Shown one piece after another: positions 41,811 to 50,577 of a stretch of DNA of 53,714 nt. The position numbers were made by a program, and so were the translations under genes. Each line of letters starts with the position of its first letter. Within the stretch, counting starts at the first letter, position 1. The notes below the pieces were generated by a model, which saw only the letters and a program-made list of their open reading frames with translations, had not been told where the DNA came from and did not search any database. Location of the stretch: positions 1-53,714 of the forward strand of contig NZ_BBMP01000008.1 of the NCBI RefSeq assembly GCF_000755245.1, in the 5' to 3' direction. The DNA is from Halococcus sediminicola. GTDB lineage: Archaea; Halobacteriota; Halobacteria; Halobacteriales; Halococcaceae.

Positions 41811-43100
41811 ATGAACGCTCTCGACCGGGTGCTGTGGCACAACGCCGATTTCCGACGCTTCTTCGCCGGGCAGTTCGTCACGAACGCCGGGGACAGCCTC
41901 TACACGGTGGCGATGCTCTGGCTCGCCTTCGAGCTGAGCGGCTCGACGCTAGTCACCGGCGCGCTGAACTCGATACTGCTGTTGCCGTGGCTATTACAGG
42001 TATTCGCCGGACCGCTCATCGACCGCCTGCCGCTCGAACGCGTTCTCGTTGGCTCGCAAATGATTCAGGGCACCGTCGTGCTGGCCCTGCCGCTAGCGGC
42101 GGCGACAGGGTACTTGGACGTCGGCGTCCTGTTCGTCGTCGCTCCGGTGTTGATGCTCGCGTCGCTGCTGATGGCACCGATGGAGACGGCGCTATTACCC
42201 CGTATTGTCGACGACGAACGTCTTTCCAGCGCGAACTCGGCGCTCTCAACCGTGACGCTCGGGCTGGACATGGTGTTCGACGCGCTCGGCGGCGTCTTCG
42301 TCGCCGTGTTCGGCGTGACGGCCCTGTTCCTCGCCGACTCGGTCACATTCGCCGCCGCTGCGCTACTGTTCGCCGGTATCCGGATTGGAACCGCTTTGGG
42401 GACTGACGGGCGCACGGAATCGAGGGATGAAACGGTGGACCCGACCGTCCGTTCGGTACTACGCTCGTACGTCTCGGACCTTCGGGACGGCGTCGCGGTG
42501 CTCCGCGGGACGGTGTTCGTCGAACTGATACTGATGACTGCAGTGGCGAATTTCACAACCGGCGTCGCGCTGGCGATACTCCCGGCGTTCGGCGACGGCC
42601 TCGGTGGCCCCGCCATCTACGGTCTGCTGCTGGGTGCGCTCGGAATCGGCCGACTCGTCGGTTCGCTTGTCAGTCCGTGGGTCGAGGACGTGCGCTACGG
42701 CAGGCTGCTCCTCGCCCACGGGCTGGGTGCCTGCTGCTGGGTCGCGGCAGTCCTGGTGTCGTCGCCAGTATTCACGGTCGTCCTGTTCGGCCTCGCGTGG
42801 GTTCCCGCCGGTGTCTCGGGCGTACTTACGGCGACACTGAACCAGCGAGTGTTCCCGGCCGACCTGTTGGGTCGAGTTGCCGCGACGAAGGGTACCGTTT
42901 CTGGGGCGACACTCCCGCTGGGATCACTTATCGGTGGTGCGGTCGCTGAGGTGCTGGGAACAACGACGACGATGGCGCTGACCGCCAGCGGCTTCGCCTT
43001 CACAGCGGTCTACGTGCTTTTACGCCCGCGGCTTCGACGGCTCCCCGCCGTCAGGGCGGCCAAGCCGGAGGATTTCGACATCCAGACTGAGACGGAGTAA
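41811..43100 (+). CDS. MFS transporter (macrolide-efflux-like)
   Basis: A 429-residue protein with 12 predicted spans. The start MNALDRVLWHNADFRRFFAG, QFVTNAGDSLYTVAMLWLAF and the central charged loop at about 200-220 match drug-exporter MFS proteins of the MefA/MDR-like group. It is GC-rich compared with the flanking repeats. Substrate unknown. Positioned after the nucleoside/antibiotic-modifying genes. Confidence 0.88.
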   Translation: MNALDRVLWHNADFRRFFAGQFVTNAGDSLYTVAMLWLAFELSGSTLVTGALNSILLLPWLLQVFAGPLIDRLPLERVLVGSQMIQGTVVLALPLAAATGYLDVGVLFVVAPVLMLASLLMAPMETALLPRIVDDERLSSANSALSTVTLGLDMVFDALGGVFVAVFGVTALFLADSVTFAAAALLFAGIRIGTALGTDGRTESRDETVDPTVRSVLRSYVSDLRDGVAVLRGTVFVELILMTAVANFTTGVALAILPAFGDGLGGPAIYGLLLGALGIGRLVGSLVSPWVEDVRYGRLLLAHGLGACCWVAAVLVSSPVFTVVLFGLAWVPAGVSGVLTATLNQRVFPADLLGRVAATKGTVSGATLPLGSLIGGAVAEVLGTTTTMALTASGFAFTAVYVLLRPRLRRLPAVRAAKPEDFDIQTETE

Positions 43101-43185
43101 ATAGTCAGGTGGTGGGACCGCTCTAGTCGGCCCGCCTCGTCATCCAAACGGGGCACTACCTAATGCTGTTTCATCGTTAATCTTC

Positions 43186-43258
43186 TTGCTGAATACAGCC
43201 TCTGTATCTCGCAGGCGATATCTCCCAACTACTGGGAAGGATTTCGCGCAAAACTATA
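43186..43258 (-). repeat. Long island repeat, copy 2 (fullest)
   Basis: On the minus strand: TAGTTTTGCGCGAAATCCTT, CCCAGTAGTTGGGAGATATC, GCCTGCGAGATACAGAGGCT, GTATTCAGCAA. ATACAG-AGG-CTGTAT inside it is a perfect 6-base inverted repeat. Copies with the same blocks lie at 41315-41383 and 46322-46390; shorter ones at 37434-37464 and 38163. Confidence 0.75.
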
Positions 43259-43484
43259 GATTGCTCTGATAATTCCTATAGAACTGCTACTACCGCACCA
43301 AAAAGAGCGTATCCAACTCGAGACAGTCCCTCTGTTCATTGATTAAAATGATACCAGTGATCTCCCAAACCCATTGAGATACAATGATACTATATTATAA
43401 AACCCCGACGGTAGTGAAGTAGCCCGTTCATGCTCCGTTCACTCAGCATGGGCGCGACCTAATCGATATTCAAATACGGCGAAC

Positions 43485-43643
43485 TCAGTCACGCATCCAG
43501 ACCTGATAAGCAGTTGTTCCGATCCACAAAACGGCCAGTACGCCCAGAAGGAGTATGCTATCAGCATAGAAGGCAGATAGAAGCATGGCGATGAAAAAGA
43601 AAGCCTGTATTCCCCCGTATCCAGTAATCTCGCTATAGACCAT
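43485..43643 (-). CDS. Small membrane protein or C-terminal membrane-protein relic
   Basis: A 52-codon frame: MVYSEITGYGGIQAFFFIAM, then two hydrophobic stretches ending IGTTAYQVWMRD. The frame continues upstream about 28 codons without a start codon (RVESEIAVGLLG) to a TGA, so it may be the end of a larger lost protein. No family recognised. Composition is AT-richer than the core genome. Confidence 0.4.
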   Translation of the reverse strand: MVYSEITGYGGIQAFFFIAMLLSAFYADSILLLGVLAVLWIGTTAYQVWMRD

Positions 43644-44132
43644 TCCGAGTAGACCTACCGCGATTTCAGATTCTACCCTTTTATAGATAGCTATCCATCC
43701 AGTTTGTGAAATTAAAACTCAGACAGGCCCGCTTGCCAATCATACGATCTCTCACAACAGAGACAGCAGGCTTCCCAGAAGTTCCCACGTCGAAGTTCGT
43801 CCGCTATCTCATTCGAAACGAATTGGTGGCCTAGCGTGGCTGGAATCGTGAATCGAACGTCCATACAGACCGTAAAGACACGAACGTCAAAAAGATTTGG
43901 GCGATATCGTACGAAGAGCTATCGGAAACGTCACAAACCACTTGCAGGGGCGACGATCAGAGTGGGGAACCTCATCATCTCCGAAAAGGATGTTTGAGAT
44001 CGGGTAGGCCAGTCTTTCACAGAATACCCTGTCGACAATCAAGTGTCTACTGACAGGATAGATGGCGGCTTAGACAACTCCCGGAACCTGTTATCTCGCT
44101 TCAACCACGGGCCGTGAATTATCGAACGCGGG
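43644..44132. other. Gap without a supported gene
   Basis: About 490 AT-richer bases; frames are short and interrupted on both strands. I see no RNA gene, CRISPR-type repeat or recognisable transposase here. Confidence 0.4.
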
Positions 44133-45236
44133 TCACTGTTCCGACGATTTCTTGGTCTCTCCCGGTTCGAGGGTCGTCCACAGATCACCGTTCTCGTAGA
44201 TTTTCAGCGTTGCCGAGCCATTGTTCTCCGCACTGTAGAGCGGGCCGTTCGTCGAATACGTATCGACGCCATCCGCTCCGACGAAGCCGTATGCCCCCGA
44301 CACGTAGCCCGTATAGTCAGGATTATCGGCGGTCGTGCCGGGATTCGCTCTGTCCTCGTAGAAGAACGTCTCCGTACCGGCCTCTCCGGCTGAGAGCGTG
44401 TAGTTGGAAGCTCCGTCACCGACCGCTTCGACTTTGATCTGATTCGCTCCCTGTGGCGGTGCGTCGGGGTCAACGCGCTCGCCGTCGGTTCCTTGGCCCG
44501 CTGGCACAGTCGTGTAGAGTTCGCCATCGAGATAGACTTTCAGCGCCACATCGCCATCGTTGATGAATCGGAGCGAGGGGTCGTTCTCGACAGTCGGACT
44601 GTACTGGTAGCTATCGACGCCGTTCGCGCCGACGAACCCCTCGGAGTAGTACGGATCATCGAGGATCACGTGATCTTCATACTCGGCCGAATCCTCGGTG
44701 TCGGCTTCCTCACCCAACTCGATGCTCGGACCACTGCCGCCGTACATCCGGTAGTAGGAGCCACCTGCACCGTCCGCGACGATGGTGACGTTATACCAGC
44801 CTTCGCGCGACGAGTCCGTTTCTGTGGCTGTCTCACTCTTGGTCTCCGAATCGGTCGCTGTTGGTGTGTCGGTCGGCGTTGCTGTCTCTGTCGGCGTTGG
44901 TGTCGCGGTCGCTGTTTCGGTTGGTGTTGGAGTAGGCGTCGCTGTCGGTGTTTTCGTGGGTGTTGGCGTTGGCGTATCGGTCGGTGTGAGCGTAGGCGTG
45001 TCGAGCGCCGTTGGCGTGCTGGTCGAGAATGGAGTTGCGGATGCTGTTGGCGATGGAGTACCTGTGGGTGCCGGTGTCCCCGTCACCACCTCCGTCGTGT
45101 TGTTCGTCGACTCACTCGAACCGTTCGCAGCCGGGGTTGCCGTTGAGGACTCGCCCGGCGCTTCGGAAAGGAAACTACAGCCAGACAGCACCATTAAGAC
45201 GACCACCGAGACGACGACCAGCGAGCGGTGGTTCAC
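44133..45236 (-). CDS. Exported lipoprotein with Thr/Pro linker and duplicated module
   Basis: About 367 residues from GTG 45236. A Sec-type signal ([18 protein letters not shown]) ends in lipobox L-S-G-C. A low-complexity linker of about 110 residues, mostly T-P-T and T-A-T units, follows, likely heavily glycosylated. The C-terminal 210 residues hold two similar modules: [16 protein letters not shown]...[17 protein letters not shown] and [16 protein letters not shown]...[17 protein letters not shown]. The hydrophobic start argues for 45236 rather than the open frame to 45353. Function unknown; surface display is likely. Confidence 0.8.
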   Translation of the reverse strand: MNHRSLVVVSVVVLMVLSGCSFLSEAPGESSTATPAANGSSESTNNTTEVVTGTPAPTGTPSPTASATPFSTSTPTALDTPTLTPTDTPTPTPTKTPTATPTPTPTETATATPTPTETATPTDTPTATDSETKSETATETDSSREGWYNVTIVADGAGGSYYRMYGGSGPSIELGEEADTEDSAEYEDHVILDDPYYSEGFVGANGVDSYQYSPTVENDPSLRFINDGDVALKVYLDGELYTTVPAGQGTDGERVDPDAPPQGANQIKVEAVGDGASNYTLSAGEAGTETFFYEDRANPGTTADNPDYTGYVSGAYGFVGADGVDTYSTNGPLYSAENNGSATLKIYENGDLWTTLEPGETKKSSEQ

Positions 45237-45420
45237 GGTGTTCTCACCCGCTGTTGTATGCCAATCGACGAATCCCACAAAGTCGACGTTCCATCCCTGT
45301 GAGGTAGGTTCTGAACCATTTCCTCGAATATCATACCCTTCGCATATCAGCATTGTGGGACCGCAACTAATCGTACTCGTCTCTCTGGAGACGACGATTT
45401 ATCCACCTCCGAGAGGTGCG

Positions 45421-45723
45421 ATGTGTCCGAACATCGTCCAGCGGACGATCGCAGCGGCAGACCTCGTCTCAGCACAGCTCGCCCAGCGAAACACCAGCTG
45501 TCTCCGGAACCCGCTTCAGTCACTCGGCGTCGTTCGCGAGACGGCCCTCGATGCCACCATCACTCACCATCTCGATCACGCTTTGGATGCTATCGAGAGC
45601 GGTGACCAAGAAACGTTCGAGCGTCGGTGCGAGCACGCGGGCCGACTCGCCCGCTGGCACATGCCCGAGCGCTTGAACGACGTTGAACAGTTGCTGGAGT
45701 CACATTCTGGCCGTCGAACGTGA
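45421..45723 (+). CDS. Small haloarchaeal protein, paralog 1
   Basis: 100 residues, [20 protein letters not shown], then a helical core [40 protein letters not shown]. No known domain. Shares the pattern L-x-x-P-L...T/V-A-L-D...H-x-x-x-A-x...F-x-R-x-C-x-H-A-x-x-L-A-R...H-x-P-E-R-L with the next gene. A weak TATA-like GATTTATCC lies at 45394-45402. Confidence 0.65.
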   Translation: MCPNIVQRTIAAADLVSAQLAQRNTSCLRNPLQSLGVVRETALDATITHHLDHALDAIESGDQETFERRCEHAGRLARWHMPERLNDVEQLLESHSGRRT

Positions 45724-45781
45724 ACAGCGAATCCTCCGCTTAGTGTCTCCACAAGCAGTTTGTTTTCCCCAAAGGGGTGGA

Positions 45782-46123
45782 ATGAATTTGAACTGCCTGC
45801 GACACCCGCTCCGAACGCTCAAGAACGTCCACGCATCGCTGGTCGATCAAGCCATCGACGCGAACCTGCGGTGTGCAGCCGACCATGCCGCCAGCGGCAA
45901 CTACCAAGGTTTCCACCGCCACTGCGGCCATGCCGAGAACCTCGCTCGCCGGCATGAGCCCGAACGCCTCGCCGAGGTCGAACAGGTAGCGATGAAGGGC
46001 GTCGAATCGATCACGAACCCTTCCGAATCGGGTCGGCCCGAACCCACCGCACCTGCTGCCAACGCAGCGCTGGTTGAGGCTCCATCCGTTCATTCACCGA
46101 CCGATTCGAGGAGTAGCGATTAA
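45782..46123 (+). CDS. Small haloarchaeal protein, paralog 2
   Basis: 113 residues. The core (LRHPLRTLKNVHASLVDQAI, AASGNYQGFHRHCGHAENLA, RRHEPERLAEVEQ) matches the previous gene and the C-terminus has about 35 extra Pro/Ser/Thr-rich residues. ATG 45782 is chosen because homology begins there. Tandem duplication; conserved Cys-x-His-Ala and H-x-P-E-R-L may be functional (metal or protein contact), but nothing shows this directly. Confidence 0.65.
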   Translation: MNLNCLRHPLRTLKNVHASLVDQAIDANLRCAADHAASGNYQGFHRHCGHAENLARRHEPERLAEVEQVAMKGVESITNPSESGRPEPTAPAANAALVEAPSVHSPTDSRSSD

Positions 46124-46128
46124 GGATC

Positions 46129-46317
46129 ATGCGCGACGTTCTCACTCATTACGAAGTCGCCGAACAGCTCGTTGGCGAGACCGATGCCTGGTTGGCACGA
46201 GTTGCTCAAGAGTTCGCGAACGGCCGCGGGATCTTCCACGATCACGTCGACGCCTCGGAAATCGCCTCGAACATGGACCGTGAGCAGCGACGACGCTTCG
46301 AAAACGCGAATCTCTGA
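46129..46317 (+). CDS. Small protein of unknown function
   Basis: 62 residues, MRDVLTHYEVAEQLVGETDA, acidic and probably helical. It starts 5 bases after paralog 2, so the three small genes probably form one operon. No family recognised. Confidence 0.5.
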   Translation: MRDVLTHYEVAEQLVGETDAWLARVAQEFANGRGIFHDHVDASEIASNMDREQRRRFENANL

Positions 46318-46321
46318 TTCA

Positions 46322-46390
46322 CAGTTTTCCGCAAGTCCTTCCCAGAAGTTGAGAGATACATCGTGCGAGATACAGAGGCTGTATTCGTTA
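46322..46390 (+). repeat. Long island repeat, copy 3
   Basis: CAGTTTTCCGCAAGTCCTTC, CCAGAAGTTGAGAGATACAT, CGTGCGAGATACAGAGGCTG, TATTCGTT: same blocks as 43186-43258 (reverse) and 41315-41383. It lies 5 bases after the small-gene operon. Confidence 0.75.
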
Positions 46391-46453
46391 GAGGTTCAAT
46401 TCTCTTTGATTTCCTGATCACAACTTTGTCGGGAGCGACCGTCGCGGCCGTTC

Positions 46454-47359
46454 TCACCTGTCCATTCGTTCAACATCGATGACGGTCAGCATTTCGTTGA
46501 GCGTAAGCAGGATGGCGTCGGCTCCCAGTTCGACCTTGATGGTGATTCGCACCGGATCCTCGGAAACCAAACTACCACCCGAACCGCCGACGAAGCCGAG
46601 CTCGAGGTAGTCGCGGTCGCGGATGTCGACGCCGTGGTCGTTGCTGAACGAGACGACGGCGGGGTGGTCCACGACGCAGGTGCTGACGGGAAATCAGAAC
46701 GTCATCCCGCAACGTTCGCAGGAAAACCGCGCGAGCAGTTGTGTTATCTCTGCATCGTCGTCGGCGTCGGCCCGGCTTTTGAGTAACGACGCGGGGTCGG
46801 CGGGTACAGTGATGGTCATCCGTCCCCAACAATGCGGACAGGTCTCGTCACGGGCGTGTTCGAGGGTGTGTCGCGCGTCGCGGTCCGCGAGTGCGAGCAG
46901 TTCGTCCACCGAGCGGCCGACGGTCGCGCCGGGTGGCACCGTGTTGGCGAACAGCCTACTGTGGTCGGGACACTCCACCCGGATGTAGTTGGCCTCGTAA
47001 ATCGCCTCCAGCGTGGCTTCGCACGACGGGCACTGCCGGTCGACCTCACTTCGGCGGGTGTCGGTGCACTGAGTATACGTGCCCGCACGAATCGCTCCCG
47101 CGAGTTCGAGACCCGCGTTGTGGAGCACGTACTCGTCGCTACGCTTGTAGACGAAGTGGTCTCTGAGCTTATCGAGGTGGTAGTTGAACTTCCCGGCGTC
47201 TGCGACGCCGACCGCCTTACGCAGCTCGGCGAACCCCAACCCTGCCGGCCGCCACTGAGTGCGACGGTGTTTCGCCAACTCTTCGATGATGGCAAGCCGC
47301 GTCTCATGACCCAAAATCTCGAATATTTCCGACGGCGTGGATTCCGTTTCCGCACCCAT
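46454..47359 (-). pseudogene. Winged-helix regulator with zinc ribbons, interrupted by one TGA
   Basis: A 302-codon frame broken only by TGA at 46694-46696. The first part has an ArsR-like HTH (EIFEILGHETRLAIIEELAK, KFNYHLDKLRDHFVYKRSDE) and zinc-ligand pairs (CPSCEATLEAIY, CPHCWGRMTI, CERCGMTF). After the stop, in the same frame, the typical C-terminal half of this haloarchaeal family follows: HPAVVSFSNDHGVDIRDRDY, SEDPVRITIKVELG. Whether the shorter 222-residue product works is open. It is divergent from an ABC exporter, a common partner arrangement. ATG 47359 is preferred to 47407. Confidence 0.8.
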
Positions 47360-47469
47360 GCCGCCCTCTACTGGACTACCGACGAAAAACTTCGGCAAAG
47401 CTATCAAACTTCAAACTGAATTGTGGCTCCGGAAATCGTTAATATGAGTGCCAGCGACAAACAAATCGA

Positions 47470-48480
47470 ATGAACACGAACGCACCGCTCGAACGGGAGC
47501 ACACGAGCGACCGTGAAGCAACGGAGCCGGAACGGCTCGCCGTCTCGGTCGACGGACTCGAAAAAACGTATGGAAGCGGAAAAGACGCGATTCGGGCCGT
47601 CGATGACGTTTCGTTCGATATCGAACCGGGCACCGTCGTTGGTTTGCTAGGACCGAACGGTGCTGGCAAGACGACCACGATCAAGGCGATTCTCGGGCTG
47701 GTGGTCCCCACCGCCGGAGCAATGACGGTCGATGGCGTAAACGTCCACGAGGAGCCGCGGACGGCCTACCGGAGAGTGGGCGCGATGCTCGAAGGCGCGC
47801 GGAACGTCTACTGGAAGCTCACCGTTCGGGAGAACCTCGACTTCTTCGCCGCCCTGTCGGGCCGCCGGCCCGCCGCGATGGCCGACCGCCACGACCGACT
47901 GCTCGACCAGCTCGGATTCGAAGACAAAGCCGACGAGACGGTGAACGAACTCTCGCGCGGGATGAAACAGAAGGTCTCGCTCGCGTGTACCCTCGCGCGC
48001 GACGCTTCGGTAGTCTTTCTCGACGAACCGACGCTCGGGCTTGACGTCGAGAGTTCGCTCGAACTCCGGCAGGAACTCAGGCGACTCGTCGAACAGGAGT
48101 CGATGACGGTCGTCCTTTCGAGCCACGACATGGACGTGGTGCAGGCGGTCTGTGACCGCGTAATCATCATGAACGACGGCCGAATCGTCACGGACGAAAC
48201 GGTCGAAAATCTCATCGACGTGTTCCGGACGCAAGCCTACCGCGTCACCGTTGATGGCCTGTCCGCACGAGCGCGTGAGCGCCTCGAAGTCGAATTCGAC
48301 GCCGGTGGTTTCGAGGATGTCGGCGACCGGACGCGCTTCGAGGTCGCCCTTCCCGAGGGCCGGGCGCTGTACGGCGTGATGGATGCGCTCCGCGAGGCGG
48401 GCGCAGTACCGGAAACGGTGGAATCGGTCGAACCAGATCTTGAAGACGTGTTCCTCGAAGTCACCGGGAGGACCGAGTAG
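47470..48480 (+). CDS. ABC exporter ATP-binding protein
   Basis: A 336-residue ATPase of the ABC-2/drug-type (DrrA/NatA-like). Walker A GLLGPNGAGKTTTIKAILGL, signature NELSRGMKQKVSLACTLARD, Walker B VVFLDEPTLGLD, H-loop VVLSSHDMDV, then a C-terminal domain of about 100 residues. The stop TAG shares one base with the GTG start of the permease. The divergent regulator is broken by a TGA, so the pump may be deregulated. Confidence 0.93.
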   Translation: MNTNAPLEREHTSDREATEPERLAVSVDGLEKTYGSGKDAIRAVDDVSFDIEPGTVVGLLGPNGAGKTTTIKAILGLVVPTAGAMTVDGVNVHEEPRTAYRRVGAMLEGARNVYWKLTVRENLDFFAALSGRRPAAMADRHDRLLDQLGFEDKADETVNELSRGMKQKVSLACTLARDASVVFLDEPTLGLDVESSLELRQELRRLVEQESMTVVLSSHDMDVVQAVCDRVIIMNDGRIVTDETVENLIDVFRTQAYRVTVDGLSARARERLEVEFDAGGFEDVGDRTRFEVALPEGRALYGVMDALREAGAVPETVESVEPDLEDVFLEVTGRTE

Positions 48481-49322
48481 TGAGCACAGAGACCGAGAGC
48501 CAGCCGCTGGGCACGGAGGGCAGAGACCGACCGGCAGGTATGAATACGAATGGTGGATTCTTGACACTCGTACGTGCGGTGGCGAAAAAACGTGCGCTGT
48601 TGATGGTGCGCTACCCGGTGAATACGCTCTCGCAGTTCGCCATGACGTATTTCGTCTTCCTCATCATCTTCTTCGGCGGACAGGCGCTCGCGGGTGCGGC
48701 GCTCGCCGACTCCATCGAGGGCATCATCGTCGGCTACATGCTCTGGAGCGCGTCGATTACAGCCTACGCCGGGCTGGCGTGGAACGTCACCCGCGAATCC
48801 CAGTGGGGAACGCTCGAACAGCTGTTCATGTCACCCTTTGGCTTCGGTCGCGTGATAGCCGTGAAAACCGCCGTGAACGTGCTGGAGGCGTTTCTCTGGG
48901 GCATCGGTATTCTGGCACTCATGTTGCCCACGACGGGACAGTCGCTCGTCATCAAGCCGGTGACGGTGCTCGTCCTCGGGACGTTCGCGGTCGCGCCCGC
49001 CGTCGGTATCGGCTTCGTCTTCGGCGGATTGGCGATGCTCTATAAGCGCGTCGAGAACGCCTTCAATCTCGTCCAGTTCGTGCTGATTGGCTTGATCGCC
49101 GCACCCGTTGGCGAGTATCCGCTCCTCAAATGGCTCCCGCTCGCACAAGGGAGTTATCTCCTCGGGCAGGCGATGACCGAGGGCGTCCGTCTCTGGGAGT
49201 TTTCCGCGATGGAATTGGCGGTGCTGGTCGTCACCGCCGTCGGCTATCTCGGCATCGGCTATCTCGCCTTTCACCGGGCACAGCGGCGTGCGCGGCGCAA
49301 GGGAGTGATGGGTCACTACTGA
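48480..49322 (+). CDS. ABC-2-type exporter permease
   Basis: A 280-residue membrane protein with six predicted spans (for example FAMTYFVFLIIFFGGQALAG and VAPAVGIGFVFGGLAMLYKR). ESQWGTLEQLFMSPFGFGRV is the conserved permease-ATPase coupling region of ABC-2 proteins. GTG 48480 overlaps the ATPase stop; an ATG at 48540 is an alternative start. Substrate unknown. Confidence 0.88.
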   Translation: MSTETESQPLGTEGRDRPAGMNTNGGFLTLVRAVAKKRALLMVRYPVNTLSQFAMTYFVFLIIFFGGQALAGAALADSIEGIIVGYMLWSASITAYAGLAWNVTRESQWGTLEQLFMSPFGFGRVIAVKTAVNVLEAFLWGIGILALMLPTTGQSLVIKPVTVLVLGTFAVAPAVGIGFVFGGLAMLYKRVENAFNLVQFVLIGLIAAPVGEYPLLKWLPLAQGSYLLGQAMTEGVRLWEFSAMELAVLVVTAVGYLGIGYLAFHRAQRRARRKGVMGHY

Positions 49323-49449
49323 CCTCGATATCGGAACGGTCGGTTTCTCCGACTCGTGGGCCCGCCACACTCAGGATGGAGGCAGGTGGAGTGATAGGGC
49401 TGCTTGAAGTCGTTCGTACTACAAACTGAACAAACGTCCGGCCTGCCCG

Positions 49450-49556
49450 TCACCTCGGCGTTGGCTCGCCGTCGTGATCCAGTTCGTAGCCGTCCCGGTT
49501 TCGCGGACGAAATATGAACGGAGCTTCGTCAGGTGATAGTTGAACCTGCCCGCGGT
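49450..49556 (-). pseudogene. Remnant of a winged-helix regulator
   Basis: RFNYHLTKLRSYFVRE on the minus strand is the same HTH motif as KFNYHLDKLRDHFVYK in the regulator at 46454-47359; after a frame change N-R-D-G-Y-E-L-D-H-D-G-E follows and ends at TGA 49450. About 35-40 residues remain of a protein that is normally much longer. Confidence 0.6.
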
Positions 49557-49774
49557 CGATGATTGGGTGCGGCAGTAGTTCAAGGGGATCAGGTCGGTAA
49601 CCAAGGTGACCGATACGCGCTCTCTATCCCGAATACCGGTTTCAACAAGACAACAACCTGTGATATGAGAACTCCGAAGATCAATGTTACAGGCTGGTTC
49701 CCCAATCTGTGGACTAGCGAATACAGATATATGGCAAAGATGGAGTTTTACTGTCTGGCCACGAGAGAACTTCT

Positions 49775-50392
49775 GTGGAACTGGATGATAACCATCGTGG
49801 CTGGGCCGAACGCTCAGGAGAATTCTCGCCGGCATACTACGCCCAGCTCGGCGCGAACAAAGTAAGTGAGATCCTCGCTTCTGTGTGTGAGTACTACCTG
49901 CCAGAGGACGCCGCGATTCTCGAAGTCGGCTGTAGCTCTGGCCGCCATCTCACCCACCTTCGTGAGAACGGATTCAGCGATCTCACTGGTATCGACATCA
50001 ACGACGAATCATTTGACGTGATGGCCGACCAGTATCCCCAACTCGCTGCAACGGGCACGTTTCGAACTGGGATGATCGAAGAAATCGTCCCTGAGTTCCC
50101 CGACAACGCCTTTGATCTCGTCTACTCGGTAGAAACGCTTCAGCACATTCAACCGCAGAACACGTGGGTATTCGAGGAGTTGGCTCGCATCACCAGTGAC
50201 CTGCTGATAACCGCTGAGAACGAAGGTAACAGCCCACAGCGTGGCCGAGCGGATACGAATGTGAGCTACGTCAGCGGCGAGTTTCCGCTCTACTACCGGA
50301 ATTGGAAGCGAACATTCTCTGATCTTGGCTTCGCCCAACTCTCATGCGAACCAAGCAAGCGCGATACTATTCGCACATTTCGGGCACCCTGA
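49775..50392 (+). CDS. Class I SAM-dependent methyltransferase
   Basis: A 205-residue Rossmann-fold methyltransferase. Motif I is ILEVGCSSGRHLTHL (about 47-61), then LTGIDINDESFDVM and FDLVYSVETLQHIQPQNTW. The N-terminal FSPAYYAQLGANKVSEIL resembles small-molecule methyltransferases that cap sugar or polyketide groups. GTG 49775 starts it. No operon partner; substrate unknown. The spacer 49557-49774 shows nothing I can support. Confidence 0.85.
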   Translation: MELDDNHRGWAERSGEFSPAYYAQLGANKVSEILASVCEYYLPEDAAILEVGCSSGRHLTHLRENGFSDLTGIDINDESFDVMADQYPQLAATGTFRTGMIEEIVPEFPDNAFDLVYSVETLQHIQPQNTWVFEELARITSDLLITAENEGNSPQRGRADTNVSYVSGEFPLYYRNWKRTFSDLGFAQLSCEPSKRDTIRTFRAP

Positions 50393-50577
50393 CCCCGAGA
50401 AGGCGCAACTACAGAATAGAAGCTATCGCTCTCGGTTGGCTTCAAACCATCTGACAGCGAAATCCACGAGCACCAGCTGTGAGGAGAGCCTGGCATCGTC
50501 GACACCGATGGTGCCTGTCTTGAAAACGTCGGGTATGTCTCGCTTCGAGAACTGCTGAACGGTATCGTATAGGTTAC

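Noticed and set aside
44800-45130. Short tandem repeats that might suggest a CRISPR or satellite
   Set aside because: They encode the Thr/Pro-rich linker of the lipoprotein in frame and have no spacer-repeat structure.
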